A stretch of DNA of 21,656 nt from CAIOZW01 sp049317725 (lineage in GTDB: Bacteria > Acidobacteriota > Blastocatellia > RBC074): assembly GCA_049317725.1 (NCBI GenBank), contig JBMOHS010000053.1, positions 1 to 21,656 on the forward strand, in the 5' to 3' direction. Both the position numbers and the translations under genes were made by a program. Positions 1 to 8,115 of this stretch are shown here, in pieces. The notes below the pieces were generated by a model. The model was not told where the DNA came from and ran no database searches. It saw only the letters and a list, made by a program, of their open reading frames with translations. Each line of letters opens with the position of its first letter. Position 1 is the first letter of the stretch.

Positions 1-123
1 CTCGACCTTCCTGCTGCCGAGGAACACGTCGAGAAAGATGCCTTGGAGCATCTGCTGGCGGCCTTCGAAGGGGCGGTGACAGCGGTGGCCCTTGGCCCCC
101 TGCCAACCGGTTCTGAAGAGTAG
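1..123 (+). CDS. C-terminal fragment of an unidentified protein
   Basis: The first frame is open from base 1 to a TAG at 121-123 and encodes the last 40 residues of a gene that begins outside the window. The visible tail is acidic and helical-looking (EEHVEKDALEHLLAAFEGA) followed by a short Gly/Pro-rich end. There is no recognisable motif, so no function is offered. Codon use is GC-rich like the neighbours. It reads in the same direction as the OPT transporter 204 bases downstream, so it could share a transcript with it. It could also be the end of an unrelated operon. Confidence 0.6.
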   Translation, partial: LDLPAAEEHVEKDALEHLLAAFEGAVTAVALGPLPTGSEE

Positions 124-288
124 CGGGAGGGCCAGACCTCCCCGCCCTCTCGTTCGACAGTGTCGCGGTATCAAGAACTGCTTCCGATCCAGGGAGCGGG
201 GTCAGGACATTCCGGGAGATCACCGGACAACCCGAAGAGGCAGAGGAATCGCGAGGAGGGCCGCCGGAGGCACCTCGCCAGAGTACGG

Positions 289-310
289 CGGCAGGCGAGA
301 TCGCCTGCCG
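289..310. repeat. 10-bp perfect inverted repeat just before the OPT ribosome binding site
   Basis: The arms CGGCAGGCGA (289-298) and TCGCCTGCCG (301-310) are perfect complements separated by GA. As RNA this forms a GC-rich hairpin ending six bases before the AAGGAGG at 317-323. As DNA it is a near-perfect palindrome of operator type. It may control expression of the transporter, but nothing in the window identifies a binding protein. The rest of the 124-327 gap shows no other convincing signal. Confidence 0.6.
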
Positions 311-327
311 ATCCGGAAGGAGGCTGC

Positions 328-2685
328 ATGGCGACTGACGTTCATTCCGTGAGCGGGACCTCTCGTGGGGGGCACGCCCCGGATCCCTACATTGCCCCAA
401 GTGCGAGCATCGCCGAGTTCACGCCGCGGGCGGTGATCCTCGGGGCCATCTTCGGGATCATCTTTGGGGCCTCGACGGTCTACCTGGGGCTCAAGGTAGG
501 GTTGACGGTGAGTGCGTCGATACCGATCGCGGTGCTCTCGATCACGGTGCTGCGGCTGCTCGGGCGGTCGACGATTCTCGAGAACAACATCGTCCAGACG
601 ACCGGTTCGGCAGCGGAATCGATCGCCGCGGGGATCGTCTTCACGATTCCGGCACTGCTGATCCTCGGGCTCGACCTTGACATCACACGGACGTCGTTGA
701 TCGCGGCGGCGGGTGGGCTGCTCGGGGTGCTGCTGATGATCCCGTTGCGCCGCTCGCTGATCGTCAAGGAGCACGGTACCCTGCCCTATCCGGAAGGGAC
801 GGCCTGCGCCGAGGTGCTGATCGTCGGGGAGAAGGGGGGCAGCGATGCACGGACCGTCTTTCTCGGCTTTGGGGTCGGGCTCGTCTACAAGTTTCTGATG
901 GCTGGCTTCAAATTCTGGAAGGAGATTCCTGCGAAGGTCTTGAGCTGGTTTCAAGGGGCGCGGGTGGCGGCGGAGATCTCACCGGAGCTGCTCGGGGTCG
1001 GCTACATCATCGGACCGCGTGTCGCCTCGTACATGCTGGGGGGCGGAGTGATCGCGGCCCTGGTGCTCACCCCGTTGATCAAGTTCTTCGGGGCAGGCTT
1101 GACGACCAACATCTTCCCGGCGGCCCCTGGAGAGCTGATCGGGAATATGAGCGCCAGCCTCGTCTTCGACCGCTATGTGCGATACATCGCGGCAGGAGCG
1201 GTCGCGGCCGGTGGAATCATCAGTCTGGTCCGGTCGCTGCCAACGATCGTGCAGGCATTCCAGGCTGGGGTCCGCAACTTCCGCGGTGGGGCACAAGCGG
1301 CGGTGCTGCGCACCGAGCGGGATATTCCGATTCCAGTGGCAGTGATCGGAGTCGTGCTCCTCTTGATCGGCATCACGCTGATTCCGCAGTTGGAGGTCGA
1401 CTGGATCTCCTCGTTGTTGATCCTCGTCTTCGGGTTCTTCTTCGTGACGGTCTCGTCGCGGATCTGTGGGCAGATCGGGTCGACGTCGAATCCGATCTCG
1501 GGAATGACGATCGCCACACTGCTCTTCACCTCGCTGATCTTCCTGGTCTTGGGACGGATGGGTCCTGGGGAGCGGGTCATCGCCCTGACGGTCGGGGCGA
1601 TCGTCTGCGTTGCGGCGGCCAACGCAGGCAACACGTCGCAGGACCTCAAAACAGGCTTCCTGGTCGGAGCGACCCCGAAGTGGCAACAGGTTGGACTGCT
1701 GATTGGGGCCCTGACCTCGGCATTGGTCATCGGCTGGACGCTCGATTTTCTCAACCGGTCGGCAATCAACCTGCTCCCGGTCCACTATCCGGGCTATGTC
1801 GTGGCAAGCGATCAGATCCGGGGAGTCTATGCCGACACCCCACCGGCGCCGGATGGGAAGACTTACCGCTACACGCAGTTCCCCGTCGAGGTCTCGATCA
1901 ATGGAGGCCGGGGGGTGATCCCGGCTGGAAAGTACCTCGTGGGGGACGATGGTGAGATCCACTACCTCGTCAACCCCGGCGTCGGAGGAATCCGGCAGGG
2001 GATGACCGCGAAGCTCCCGCCGGGGGCAGAGGGACGGACGTTTGTCGCGGGGTCAACCGTGACCACGGCCGGACCCGCACGCGGGCTCGACGACCAGATG
2101 TATGAGCGGGTCGTTGTCCGGGAGGAGGGGCGTGAGTGGACGCTGCTGGTCGACACCACGGGAAGGGCCCGCTACTCGATCGAGGAGTTCAGTGGCAAGC
2201 TCGACGCGCCCAAGGCAGCGCTGATGGGGGTGCTCGTCGATGGGGTGTTGACCCAGCGACTGCCGTGGGCCCTCATTCTGATCGGAGCAATCATTTCGTT
2301 GACACTCGAAATGATTGGAGTCCACGCGCTGCCGGTGGCCGTCGGGATCTACCTCCCGATCTCGACCTCGGCAGCGATCTTCAGCGGAGGACTGATTCGG
2401 GCGCTGGTCGAGCGGTTGCGGAAGAACACCCGGCAAGAGAGCCTCGCCGAGGAGGAGACCGGCAAGGGGATTCTGCTCAGCTCAGGGTTGATCGCAGGAG
2501 GCGCAATCGGCGGGCTGCTCGTCGCCGCTGGACGGGTCATGGTCGGTGGTGAGGAGGAGATGGGCATTGGCAGTCAGAGCTGGCTGGTCACCGGCCCGTG
2601 GTCCAACACGATTGCGTTGGTGATCTTCGGTCTCTTGGCACTCTTCGTCTTCCGGGTCGCCCGGCAGAGACCTTCCGAGTCGTAG
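328..2685 (+). CDS. OPT-family oligopeptide transporter, long form with an extramembrane insert
   Basis: This is a proton-coupled oligopeptide transporter of the OPT family, placed in the inner membrane. The N-terminal block has the family hallmarks: FTPRAVILGAIFG, then GASTVYLGLKVGLTVSASIP and NNIVQTTGSAAES (Asn86 onward). Many hydrophobic helices follow. Near the C-terminus, LPWALILIGA and the GIYLPISTSAAIFSGG block are also typical. Start ATG 328 was chosen because AAGGAGG (317-323) lies 4 bases before it. The 56 codons upstream in frame are basic, polar and unlike the family. At 785 residues it is longer than the 620-690 I recall as usual for bacterial members. Most of the excess is a soluble stretch at about residues 476-645, with a GKYLVGDDGEIHYLV segment, between membrane helices. 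The gene ends 20 bases from the convergent LOG gene. The transported peptides cannot be inferred. Confidence 0.93.
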   Translation: MATDVHSVSGTSRGGHAPDPYIAPSASIAEFTPRAVILGAIFGIIFGASTVYLGLKVGLTVSASIPIAVLSITVLRLLGRSTILENNIVQTTGSAAESIAAGIVFTIPALLILGLDLDITRTSLIAAAGGLLGVLLMIPLRRSLIVKEHGTLPYPEGTACAEVLIVGEKGGSDARTVFLGFGVGLVYKFLMAGFKFWKEIPAKVLSWFQGARVAAEISPELLGVGYIIGPRVASYMLGGGVIAALVLTPLIKFFGAGLTTNIFPAAPGELIGNMSASLVFDRYVRYIAAGAVAAGGIISLVRSLPTIVQAFQAGVRNFRGGAQAAVLRTERDIPIPVAVIGVVLLLIGITLIPQLEVDWISSLLILVFGFFFVTVSSRICGQIGSTSNPISGMTIATLLFTSLIFLVLGRMGPGERVIALTVGAIVCVAAANAGNTSQDLKTGFLVGATPKWQQVGLLIGALTSALVIGWTLDFLNRSAINLLPVHYPGYVVASDQIRGVYADTPPAPDGKTYRYTQFPVEVSINGGRGVIPAGKYLVGDDGEIHYLVNPGVGGIRQGMTAKLPPGAEGRTFVAGSTVTTAGPARGLDDQMYERVVVREEGREWTLLVDTTGRARYSIEEFSGKLDAPKAALMGVLVDGVLTQRLPWALILIGAIISLTLEMIGVHALPVAVGIYLPISTSAAIFSGGLIRALVERLRKNTRQESLAEEETGKGILLSSGLIAGGAIGGLLVAAGRVMVGGEEEMGIGSQSWLVTGPWSNTIALVIFGLLALFVFRVARQRPSES

Positions 2686-2705
2686 AGGAGGGGACCGCCA
2701 CCGAC

Positions 2706-3305
2706 TCAGACATCGCGCAGCTCGATCCACCGCCGGGGAAGATCCGGGGCCCGGTGGTGGTCGAGCTGATGAAACCAATCCGCAACGCCCGTCGCGCTGA
2801 AGAGGAAGGCGCGGTGGCTCTCGGCAACAAACCCACGCTCGATCGCCTGCTCGACAAGGCGGAGGAGAGGGTCAAAGTACCCCGCAACATTGAGCAGGCC
2901 AACCGGATGGCGATGGATGCCGAGTTGGGCCCAGGTGAGGATCTCAAAGAGTTCATCAAAAGTCCCGAACCCTCCCGGCAGGGCGAGAAAGGCATCGGCG
3001 AGTTCAGCCATCTTGGCTTTTCGCTCGTGCATCGTCTCGACAACGATCAGTTCGGTGAGCGACGCATGGGCCACCTCCCGAGTCGCCAGCGGGGCTGGGA
3101 CGACGCCGACCGCCACGCCTCCTGCCTCGAGCACCGCGTCGGCGACGACCCCCATCAAGCCAATGCCCCCGCCCCCATAGACCAGATGATCGCCACGGGC
3201 AGCGATCGCTTGGCCAACCTCCCGTGCGGCGCTGGCAAAGGCTGGATCGTCCCCGCGACTCGACCCGCAGAAGACACAGATCCGACGAGGAAGGGAGGCG
3301 TTCAT
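2706..3305 (-). CDS. LOG-family nucleoside 5'-monophosphate phosphoribohydrolase (TIGR00730 type)
   Basis: This 199-residue Rossmann-fold protein belongs to the LOG/YgdH-like family. Studied members release the free base and ribose 5-phosphate from cytokinin riboside or purine nucleoside monophosphates. The hallmark motif PGGFGTFDE is at residues 110-118, and MHERK (92-96) supplies the conserved Arg/Lys before it. The N-terminal ICVFCGSS and the YGGGGIGLMG segment complete the nucleotide fold. Length is normal. Its ATG overlaps the stop of the acyl-CoA dehydrogenase by one base (TGATG), so it is probably translated by coupling to it. It is the last gene of the minus-strand run. In bacteria without plant contact the likely role is nucleotide salvage or housekeeping, and its link to the acyl-CoA genes is unexplained. 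Confidence 0.88.
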   Translation of the reverse strand: MNASLPRRICVFCGSSRGDDPAFASAAREVGQAIAARGDHLVYGGGGIGLMGVVADAVLEAGGVAVGVVPAPLATREVAHASLTELIVVETMHERKAKMAELADAFLALPGGFGTFDELFEILTWAQLGIHRHPVGLLNVAGYFDPLLRLVEQAIERGFVAESHRAFLFSATGVADWFHQLDHHRAPDLPRRWIELRDV

Positions 3306-4522
3306 CAGCTCCGCTCTCCCTTCTTCAATTCGAGCTTGGCAATCGTCTCACGGTGCACTTCATCAGGACCATCGGCAAGCCGCAAGGTCCGCGCGTGCGC
3401 CCAGGCGTGGGCCAGCGGGAAGTCCTGCGAGACGCCCGCCCCACCGTGTGCCTGGATGGCGCGGTCGATGACCCGGAGGGCCATGTTCGGGGCGACCACC
3501 TTGATCATGGCGATCTCGGCCCGGGCGGCCTTGTTGCCGACCGTGTCCATCATCCAGGCCGCCTTGAGGACGAGCAGCCGGGCCTGCTCGATCTCGATCC
3601 GGGAGGTGGCGATCTCGTGGCGCAGCGCCCCCATCGAAGCGAGCGGCTTTCCGAAGGCGACACGCGACGAGGCCCGTCGGCACATTGCTTCGAGCGAGCG
3701 CTCCGCCAGTCCGATCAGCCGCATGCAGTGATGAATACGCCCTGGCCCGAGCCGGCCCTGGGCGATCTCGAAGCCTCTTCCCTCCCCCAAGAGCAGATTC
3801 TCGACGGGCACCCGCACATTCTCGAAATCGACCTCGGCATGGCCGTGGGGCGCGTCGTCATACCCAAAGACGTGGAGCATCCGCCGGATCGTCACGCCGG
3901 GAGCGTCCATCGGCACGAGGATCATCGATTGCTGGGCATGGGTCGGCGCCTGCGGATCGCTCTTGCCCATGAAGATGGCGACGCGGCAGCGTGGATCTCC
4001 CGCACCAGAGGTCCACCACTTCCGGCCGTTGAGAACATAGCTGTCGCCGTCCCGCTCGATGCGCGCGCGGATGTTGGTCGCATCGGAGGAGGCCACCTCC
4101 GGCTCGGTCATGGCGAAGCAGGAGCGGATCTCTCCGGCCAGCAGGGGGCGCAGCCAGCGCTCCTGCTGGGCCGGTGTGCCATAGCGGACCAGAACCTCCA
4201 TGTTGCCGGTGTCGGGAGCTGAGCAGTTGAAGACCTCGGCCGACCACGGGACCCGCCCCATGATCTCGCAGAGCGGGGCGTACTCAAGGTTGGTCAGGCC
4301 GGCACCGACGTCACTCTCCGGCAGGAAGAGGTTCCAGAGCCCCTCTTGCCGCGCCTTCCCCTTGAGCTCTTCGAGGAGGGGGAGCGCACGCCAGCGCCCC
4401 TCCGGACCACCGGCCTGGAGCTCTGCTGTATAGCGCGCTTCATTTGGATAGACCCAGGCGTCCATGAATGCAGTCAATCGACGCTGGAGGGCAACGACCT
4501 TTTCGGAAGGGGCAAAGTGCAT
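3305..4522 (-). CDS. Acyl-CoA dehydrogenase, ACAD10/ACAD11-like
   Basis: This is a flavin-dependent acyl-CoA dehydrogenase that oxidises an acyl-CoA to the 2-enoyl-CoA in the cytoplasm and passes electrons to ETF. The 405 residues match single-domain members. The FAD/substrate signature CFAMTEPEVASSDATN and the C-terminal HGGAGVSQDFPLAHAWAHAR block are both of ACAD10/11 type. In place of the usual catalytic Glu of the YEG motif there is Asp384 in LADGPDEVH, which is normal for this subgroup. The start is ATG with AGGAGG about ten bases upstream. It lies 58 bases after the TPP enzyme and overlaps the LOG gene by one base. Eukaryotic ACAD10/11 have been linked to 4-hydroxy-acid breakdown. Whether this protein shares that substrate is only a guess. 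Confidence 0.92.
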   Translation of the reverse strand: MHFAPSEKVVALQRRLTAFMDAWVYPNEARYTAELQAGGPEGRWRALPLLEELKGKARQEGLWNLFLPESDVGAGLTNLEYAPLCEIMGRVPWSAEVFNCSAPDTGNMEVLVRYGTPAQQERWLRPLLAGEIRSCFAMTEPEVASSDATNIRARIERDGDSYVLNGRKWWTSGAGDPRCRVAIFMGKSDPQAPTHAQQSMILVPMDAPGVTIRRMLHVFGYDDAPHGHAEVDFENVRVPVENLLLGEGRGFEIAQGRLGPGRIHHCMRLIGLAERSLEAMCRRASSRVAFGKPLASMGALRHEIATSRIEIEQARLLVLKAAWMMDTVGNKAARAEIAMIKVVAPNMALRVIDRAIQAHGGAGVSQDFPLAHAWAHARTLRLADGPDEVHRETIAKLELKKGERS

Positions 4523-4580
4523 CGCGATGAAACCTCCTGTGGTCTGGCTCTGGAAGATCGGTCACGTTTTCGGGAACTGG

Positions 4581-6176
4581 TCAGAGGATCGCCTCGATCA
4601 GCGAAGGCCCCTGGGCGGCAAGTGAGCGGTCGAGCGCTTGGCAGAGCGCCTCGGCCGTCTCGACCCGCTCCGCCGGGACCCCGAGCCCCTCGGACAGTCG
4701 AACCCAATCGATCGCGGGTTCGGTCAATTGCATCATCGATCGGGCGTTGGCGCCGGCGGTGGTCGGGTCAACTCCCGTTCGCAGCAGTTCGAGGCCCAGA
4801 ATGCGATAGCTGCGATTGTTGCAGAGGATCGTCGTCATGGGAAGCTGTTCGCGTGCCTGCGTCCAGAGTGCTTGAAACGTGTACATCGCGCTGCCGTCCG
4901 CTTGGATGGTCAGGACCCGGCGGTCCGGACAGGCAAGGGCCGCCCCGGTCGCGCACGGCATCCCGAGGCCGATCGCTCCGCCGGGCTGGGCCAGGTAGGT
5001 GTGGCGAGCCGACGATCGCGAGAGGGGCAGCAAGGCCCCGCTGCTGGTGATTCCTTCGTCCATGACAATCGCTTGTTCAGGCAGAAGCGCGGCAACCGCT
5101 TGGCAGAGCCGCTCCGGGGTGAGGGGCCCCGTCGGCCGCAGCGGTGGCTGGGAGTGATCAGGGATCAGACGCGTCACGTCGGGCGGGGCGTCGAGGGCCT
5201 CTGCCAATCCCTCAAGGGCGGCCTCGACATCCTCCTCCGGATCAGCGAGGAGCAGTGTCCGTTGGGCGGGATCGATGAGGTAACTCGGAATTCCAGGATA
5301 GCCAAAGAAGGTGACCGGGGAACGCGCTCCAGCCAGCACGATCGTCGAGAACCGGGCCAGCAGCTCGCGGGCCGGTTCCGGAAAGTAGGGGAGCCGCTCG
5401 ATCACCGGCGTTCCCACTCCGCGCTCCCAGCGTGCGGGAAAGGTCTCGGCAAGCAACTGCAGCTCGACTTTGGCGGCAATGCGTGCCACAGCGCGCAGGC
5501 CACGCTCCCGCAACGCCTCCCCTCCGAGAAAGAGAGCGATCTTCCCTCCTGTGTCGCGCCCACGCAACGCCTGAGCGACCCCATCGAGGCGGCTGTCTGG
5601 AACTGCTGGCGCCCGCTGAACGGAATGGGCTTGGGTGGCGGCGAGAGAAGGCATTGGACCATCGGCCAGTTGATGGTCGTGGGGAACGATCAGCGTGGCG
5701 ATCCGTCCAGGCCTCGCCGCGGCGACGGCCACCGCCTCGGCAAAGTCTGCCTCAAGTCGCCCTGCGTCTTGGTTGCGCCGAACCCAGGCCGAGACGGGAC
5801 GCGCCAGCGACTCGATGTCGCTCTGCAACGGGGCATCGGCGGCTTGGTGCCACGTCGCATGCTCTCCGATCAGGTTGACAATCGGGGAGCGGGCGCGCCG
5901 CGCATCATGCAGATAGGCGATTCCGTTCGCCAACCCTGGTCCAAGGTGGAGCAGAGTCACCCCAGGCCGATCCGCCATCCGGCCATATCCATCCGCGGCT
6001 CCGGTACAGACTCCCTCGAAGAGGCCCAGCACCGTCCGGATCCCCGGGATCGCATCAAGTGCCTGGACCAGGGGCAGTTCGGTCGTTCCCGGATTGGCGA
6101 ACCAGACCTTGGTTCCGAGGCCAATCGCCATCCGCACCAGCCGCTCCGCGCCATTCCCCCTGCCGTCCTCTGCCAT
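4581..6176 (-). CDS. Thiamine pyrophosphate-dependent enzyme, acetolactate synthase/benzoylformate decarboxylase-like
   Basis: This 531-residue ThDP enzyme has the standard three domains. The N-terminal pyrimidine-binding domain contains NPGTTELP (28-35) and the catalytic Glu54 in LFEGVCTGAADGYGRM. A central domain follows, then a C-terminal pyrophosphate-binding domain whose Mg/ThDP motif runs from ADGSAMYT (Asp427) to CNNRSY (Asn453-454). The NPG-ELP segment and the ADGSA form resemble benzoylformate decarboxylase more than true acetolactate synthase, and no regulatory small subunit gene is nearby. It probably decarboxylates or ligates a 2-oxo acid. Start: Met at 6176 has AGGAGG five bases upstream, while the in-frame ATG 24 bases earlier has none. 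It lies 37 bases after the SDR and 58 before the acyl-CoA dehydrogenase, so it likely acts in the same catabolic route. Confidence 0.85.
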   Translation of the reverse strand: MAEDGRGNGAERLVRMAIGLGTKVWFANPGTTELPLVQALDAIPGIRTVLGLFEGVCTGAADGYGRMADRPGVTLLHLGPGLANGIAYLHDARRARSPIVNLIGEHATWHQAADAPLQSDIESLARPVSAWVRRNQDAGRLEADFAEAVAVAAARPGRIATLIVPHDHQLADGPMPSLAATQAHSVQRAPAVPDSRLDGVAQALRGRDTGGKIALFLGGEALRERGLRAVARIAAKVELQLLAETFPARWERGVGTPVIERLPYFPEPARELLARFSTIVLAGARSPVTFFGYPGIPSYLIDPAQRTLLLADPEEDVEAALEGLAEALDAPPDVTRLIPDHSQPPLRPTGPLTPERLCQAVAALLPEQAIVMDEGITSSGALLPLSRSSARHTYLAQPGGAIGLGMPCATGAALACPDRRVLTIQADGSAMYTFQALWTQAREQLPMTTILCNNRSYRILGLELLRTGVDPTTAGANARSMMQLTEPAIDWVRLSEGLGVPAERVETAEALCQALDRSLAAQGPSLIEAIL

Positions 6177-6213
6177 CCCCGCCTCCTGCCACTCGAACAT
6201 CCCCGATGCAACG

Positions 6214-6981
6214 TTACTTGGGGGGCATGCGCAACGCCCCGTCCAATCGAATCACCGATCCATTGAGCATCTGATTCTCGGCAATCTGCACGACGAGCGA
6301 GGCAAATTCATCAGGATGGCCCAAGCGGGAGGGAAAGGGAACCTCCCGGCCAAGCGACGAGCGCACCTCCTCCGGCAAACCCGCCAGCAGGGGCGTCTCA
6401 AAGAGGCCTGGCGCAATCGTCATGACGCGGATGCCGTGGCGGGCGAGATCCCGGGCAAGCGGGAGGGTCATCCCCACCACCCCGCCCTTCGATGCAGCAT
6501 AGGCGACCTGCCCCATTTGACCGTCATACGCGGCAATCGAGGCGGTGCAGACGATCAGGCCCCGCTCCCCCGTCGCGAGGGGCGGCTGCTGGGCCATCTG
6601 CGCCGCGGCGAGCCGGGCGACGTTGAATGTCCCCACGAGATTGACCTCGACGACACGGCGAAAACTGGCGAGGGTATGGACACTCTCCCGCCCGACCGTC
6701 TTCTCCGCCCAGCCGATCCCGGCGCAGCAGACCGCTCCATCAAGCCTCCCATAACGCTCGACGGCAATGGCGATCGCCGCTCCCACTGCCTCTTCTTCGC
6801 GAACATCCGTCGAATGAAAGCAAGCCACTTGTCCCAGACTGGCGGCAAGAGCCTCCCCCTGGTCGACAGCCAGGTCCGCAATCACCACTCGCGCTCCCTC
6901 GGCGGCCAGGCGACGCACCGTGGCCGCTCCCAACCCCGAGCCCCCGCCCGTCACCAGAAAGACTCGTCCCCCCAGCTCCAT
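6214..6981 (-). CDS. SDR-family 3-hydroxyacyl-CoA dehydrogenase, HSD17B10-like
   Basis: This is a classical short-chain dehydrogenase of 255 residues. The NAD-binding loop TGGGSGLG is at 11-18 and an NNAG variant reads CCAG at 85-88. The catalytic residues are Asn114, Ser148, Tyr161 and Lys165 (YAASK). The segment TIAPGLFETPLLAGLPEEV is characteristic of the type-2 3-hydroxyacyl-CoA dehydrogenases (HSD10), which oxidise 3-hydroxyacyl-CoA and 3-hydroxy-2-methylbutyryl-CoA in fatty-acid and isoleucine breakdown. ATG 6981 is preceded by GAGGAGG seven to eight bases upstream. It is the first gene of the SDR-TPP-ACAD-LOG group and lies 63 bases after the mannose-1-phosphate guanylyltransferase gene. 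The substrate is inferred from family resemblance only. Confidence 0.9.
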   Translation of the reverse strand: MELGGRVFLVTGGGSGLGAATVRRLAAEGARVVIADLAVDQGEALAASLGQVACFHSTDVREEEAVGAAIAIAVERYGRLDGAVCCAGIGWAEKTVGRESVHTLASFRRVVEVNLVGTFNVARLAAAQMAQQPPLATGERGLIVCTASIAAYDGQMGQVAYAASKGGVVGMTLPLARDLARHGIRVMTIAPGLFETPLLAGLPEEVRSSLGREVPFPSRLGHPDEFASLVVQIAENQMLNGSVIRLDGALRMPPK

Positions 6982-7008
6982 CTTCCGATCCTCCTCGATC
7001 CGGATCTC

Positions 7009-7047
7009 TGAGCGACCTGCCCCTCGCGACGCTTAGGGCAGCGCTCA
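7009..7047 (-). other. Stable intercistronic stem-loop between manC and the SDR gene
   Basis: On the minus strand TGAGCG-CTGCCC (7047-7036) pairs with GGGCAG (7022-7017) and, past a two-base GT bulge, with CGCTCA (7014-7009), leaving a 13-base loop. The left arm contains the TGA stop of the guanylyltransferase. No U-run follows, so it is not a standard intrinsic terminator. It may stabilise or help process the transcript between the sugar-nucleotide gene and the acyl-CoA genes. Confidence 0.6.
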
Positions 7048-8115
7048 GGACATGCCGTGGTCGCCGCGCACCACAAACCGCTTGACCTCCTGGGAACGTC
7101 GCAGATCGGCGACCAGGAGGACATCGTCCGTCTCGATGATCGCCAAGCCCTCGACTCCGAGCAGGGCAACGGTCCGCCCCTCGGCCGCCTGCACCAGATT
7201 GCCCGACGCCTCCTCGACCAGCAGTCGCCCCTCGCCAATCAGCAGGTTCCCCGTGGCATCTCCCTCCCCTGAACGAAGTTCGTAGAGCGCCTCCCAACTG
7301 CCGACATCGCTCCAACCCACCTCGAGCCGAAAGACGTGACACGGGCGCGAGGTCTTCTCCATGATCCCGTGGTCGATCGAGATCGAGGGGAGACCGGCGT
7401 AGACCTCCTCCAGGATACCTTCTCCCTCAGCCTCGATCCGGGCGAGCCCCGCCCCCAACTCCGGCAGATGGAGCGCGATCTCTGTGAGGATGGTGTCAGC
7501 GGTAAACAGAAAGATCCCGCTGTTCCAGAGGTAGTTCCCCGCCGCCAGATAGGCCAGAGCTGTCGGCTGATCGGGCTTCTCGACAAACCGCTCGAGAAGC
7601 GCATACGGCACGCCCTCGACCTCTCCGGCGATGGCCGTCGCGGTCTGCAGGTATCCATACCCGGTCTCGGGCCGGGTCGGAACCACTCCGAGCGTGACGA
7701 TCGATCCACGCCGAGCGACTGTTGCCGCACTCCCCAGCAGCCGGCAGAAGCCAGCGACATCGGCGATGTAGTGGTCCGCTGGAAGAACGATCAGCAACGC
7801 CTCTGGATCCCGCCGCCGCAGCTCGATCGCCGCCAATCCAATGCAGGCTGCCGTATTCCGGCCAAACGGTTCGACGAGGACGTGGGAGCCCTTTCCATCA
7901 AGCAACTGCCGGGTCACCGCCTCGTGCTGCCGTCCGACGACCACCCAACTCTGATCCGCCGGGACGACCGACGAGACCCGGGCGAGCGTCTCCTCCAGCA
8001 TCGTCTGACTGCCCGTGATCCGTAGAAACTGTTTCGGAAGATGGGCCCTGCTCGCCGGCCAGAAGCGCGTGCCCGATCCTCCCGCCATCACTACCCCATA
8101 GATTGATCGACTCAT
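7045..8115 (-). CDS. manC: Mannose-1-phosphate guanylyltransferase (GDP-mannose pyrophosphorylase), single domain
   Basis: This enzyme makes GDP-mannose from mannose 1-phosphate and GTP in the cytoplasm, the precursor for mannosylated polysaccharides. The nucleotidyltransferase signature GVVMAGGSGTRFWPASR lies at residues 7-23, followed by PKQFL. Further family segments are VEPFGRNTAA, LPADHYI, FVEKPD and NSGIFLF. At 356 residues it lacks the C-terminal phosphomannose isomerase domain of fused AlgA/ManC proteins. The start at 8115 was chosen because the codon overlaps the stop of the upstream YjbQ gene (TGATG). The 15 codons further upstream in frame lie inside that gene. A stem-loop covers its stop codon. 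It may supply the glycosyltransferase and ligase genes several kilobases away. Confidence 0.93.
   Translation of the reverse strand: MSRSIYGVVMAGGSGTRFWPASRAHLPKQFLRITGSQTMLEETLARVSSVVPADQSWVVVGRQHEAVTRQLLDGKGSHVLVEPFGRNTAACIGLAAIELRRRDPEALLIVLPADHYIADVAGFCRLLGSAATVARRGSIVTLGVVPTRPETGYGYLQTATAIAGEVEGVPYALLERFVEKPDQPTALAYLAAGNYLWNSGIFLFTADTILTEIALHLPELGAGLARIEAEGEGILEEVYAGLPSISIDHGIMEKTSRPCHVFRLEVGWSDVGSWEALYELRSGEGDATGNLLIGEGRLLVEEASGNLVQAAEGRTVALLGVEGLAIIETDDVLLVADLRRSQEVKRFVVRGDHGMS

Noticed and set aside
160..327. N-terminal extension of the OPT transporter from ATG 160
   Set aside because: The 56 extra residues are basic and polar, unlike the family, and the strong AAGGAGG lies right before ATG 328.
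979..1962. Long minus-strand frames inside the OPT gene
   Set aside because: They give charged, low-complexity products and mirror the transporter codons.
6177..6200. Earlier ATG (6200) for the TPP enzyme
   Set aside because: It has no Shine-Dalgarno, while the ATG at 6176 has AGGAGG at good spacing, and that AGGAGG lies within the proposed extension.
4638..6266. A 542-codon plus-strand open frame opposite the TPP enzyme
   Set aside because: The minus-strand frame has clear ThDP motifs and a ribosome binding site. The plus-strand product is Arg/Gly-rich and featureless.
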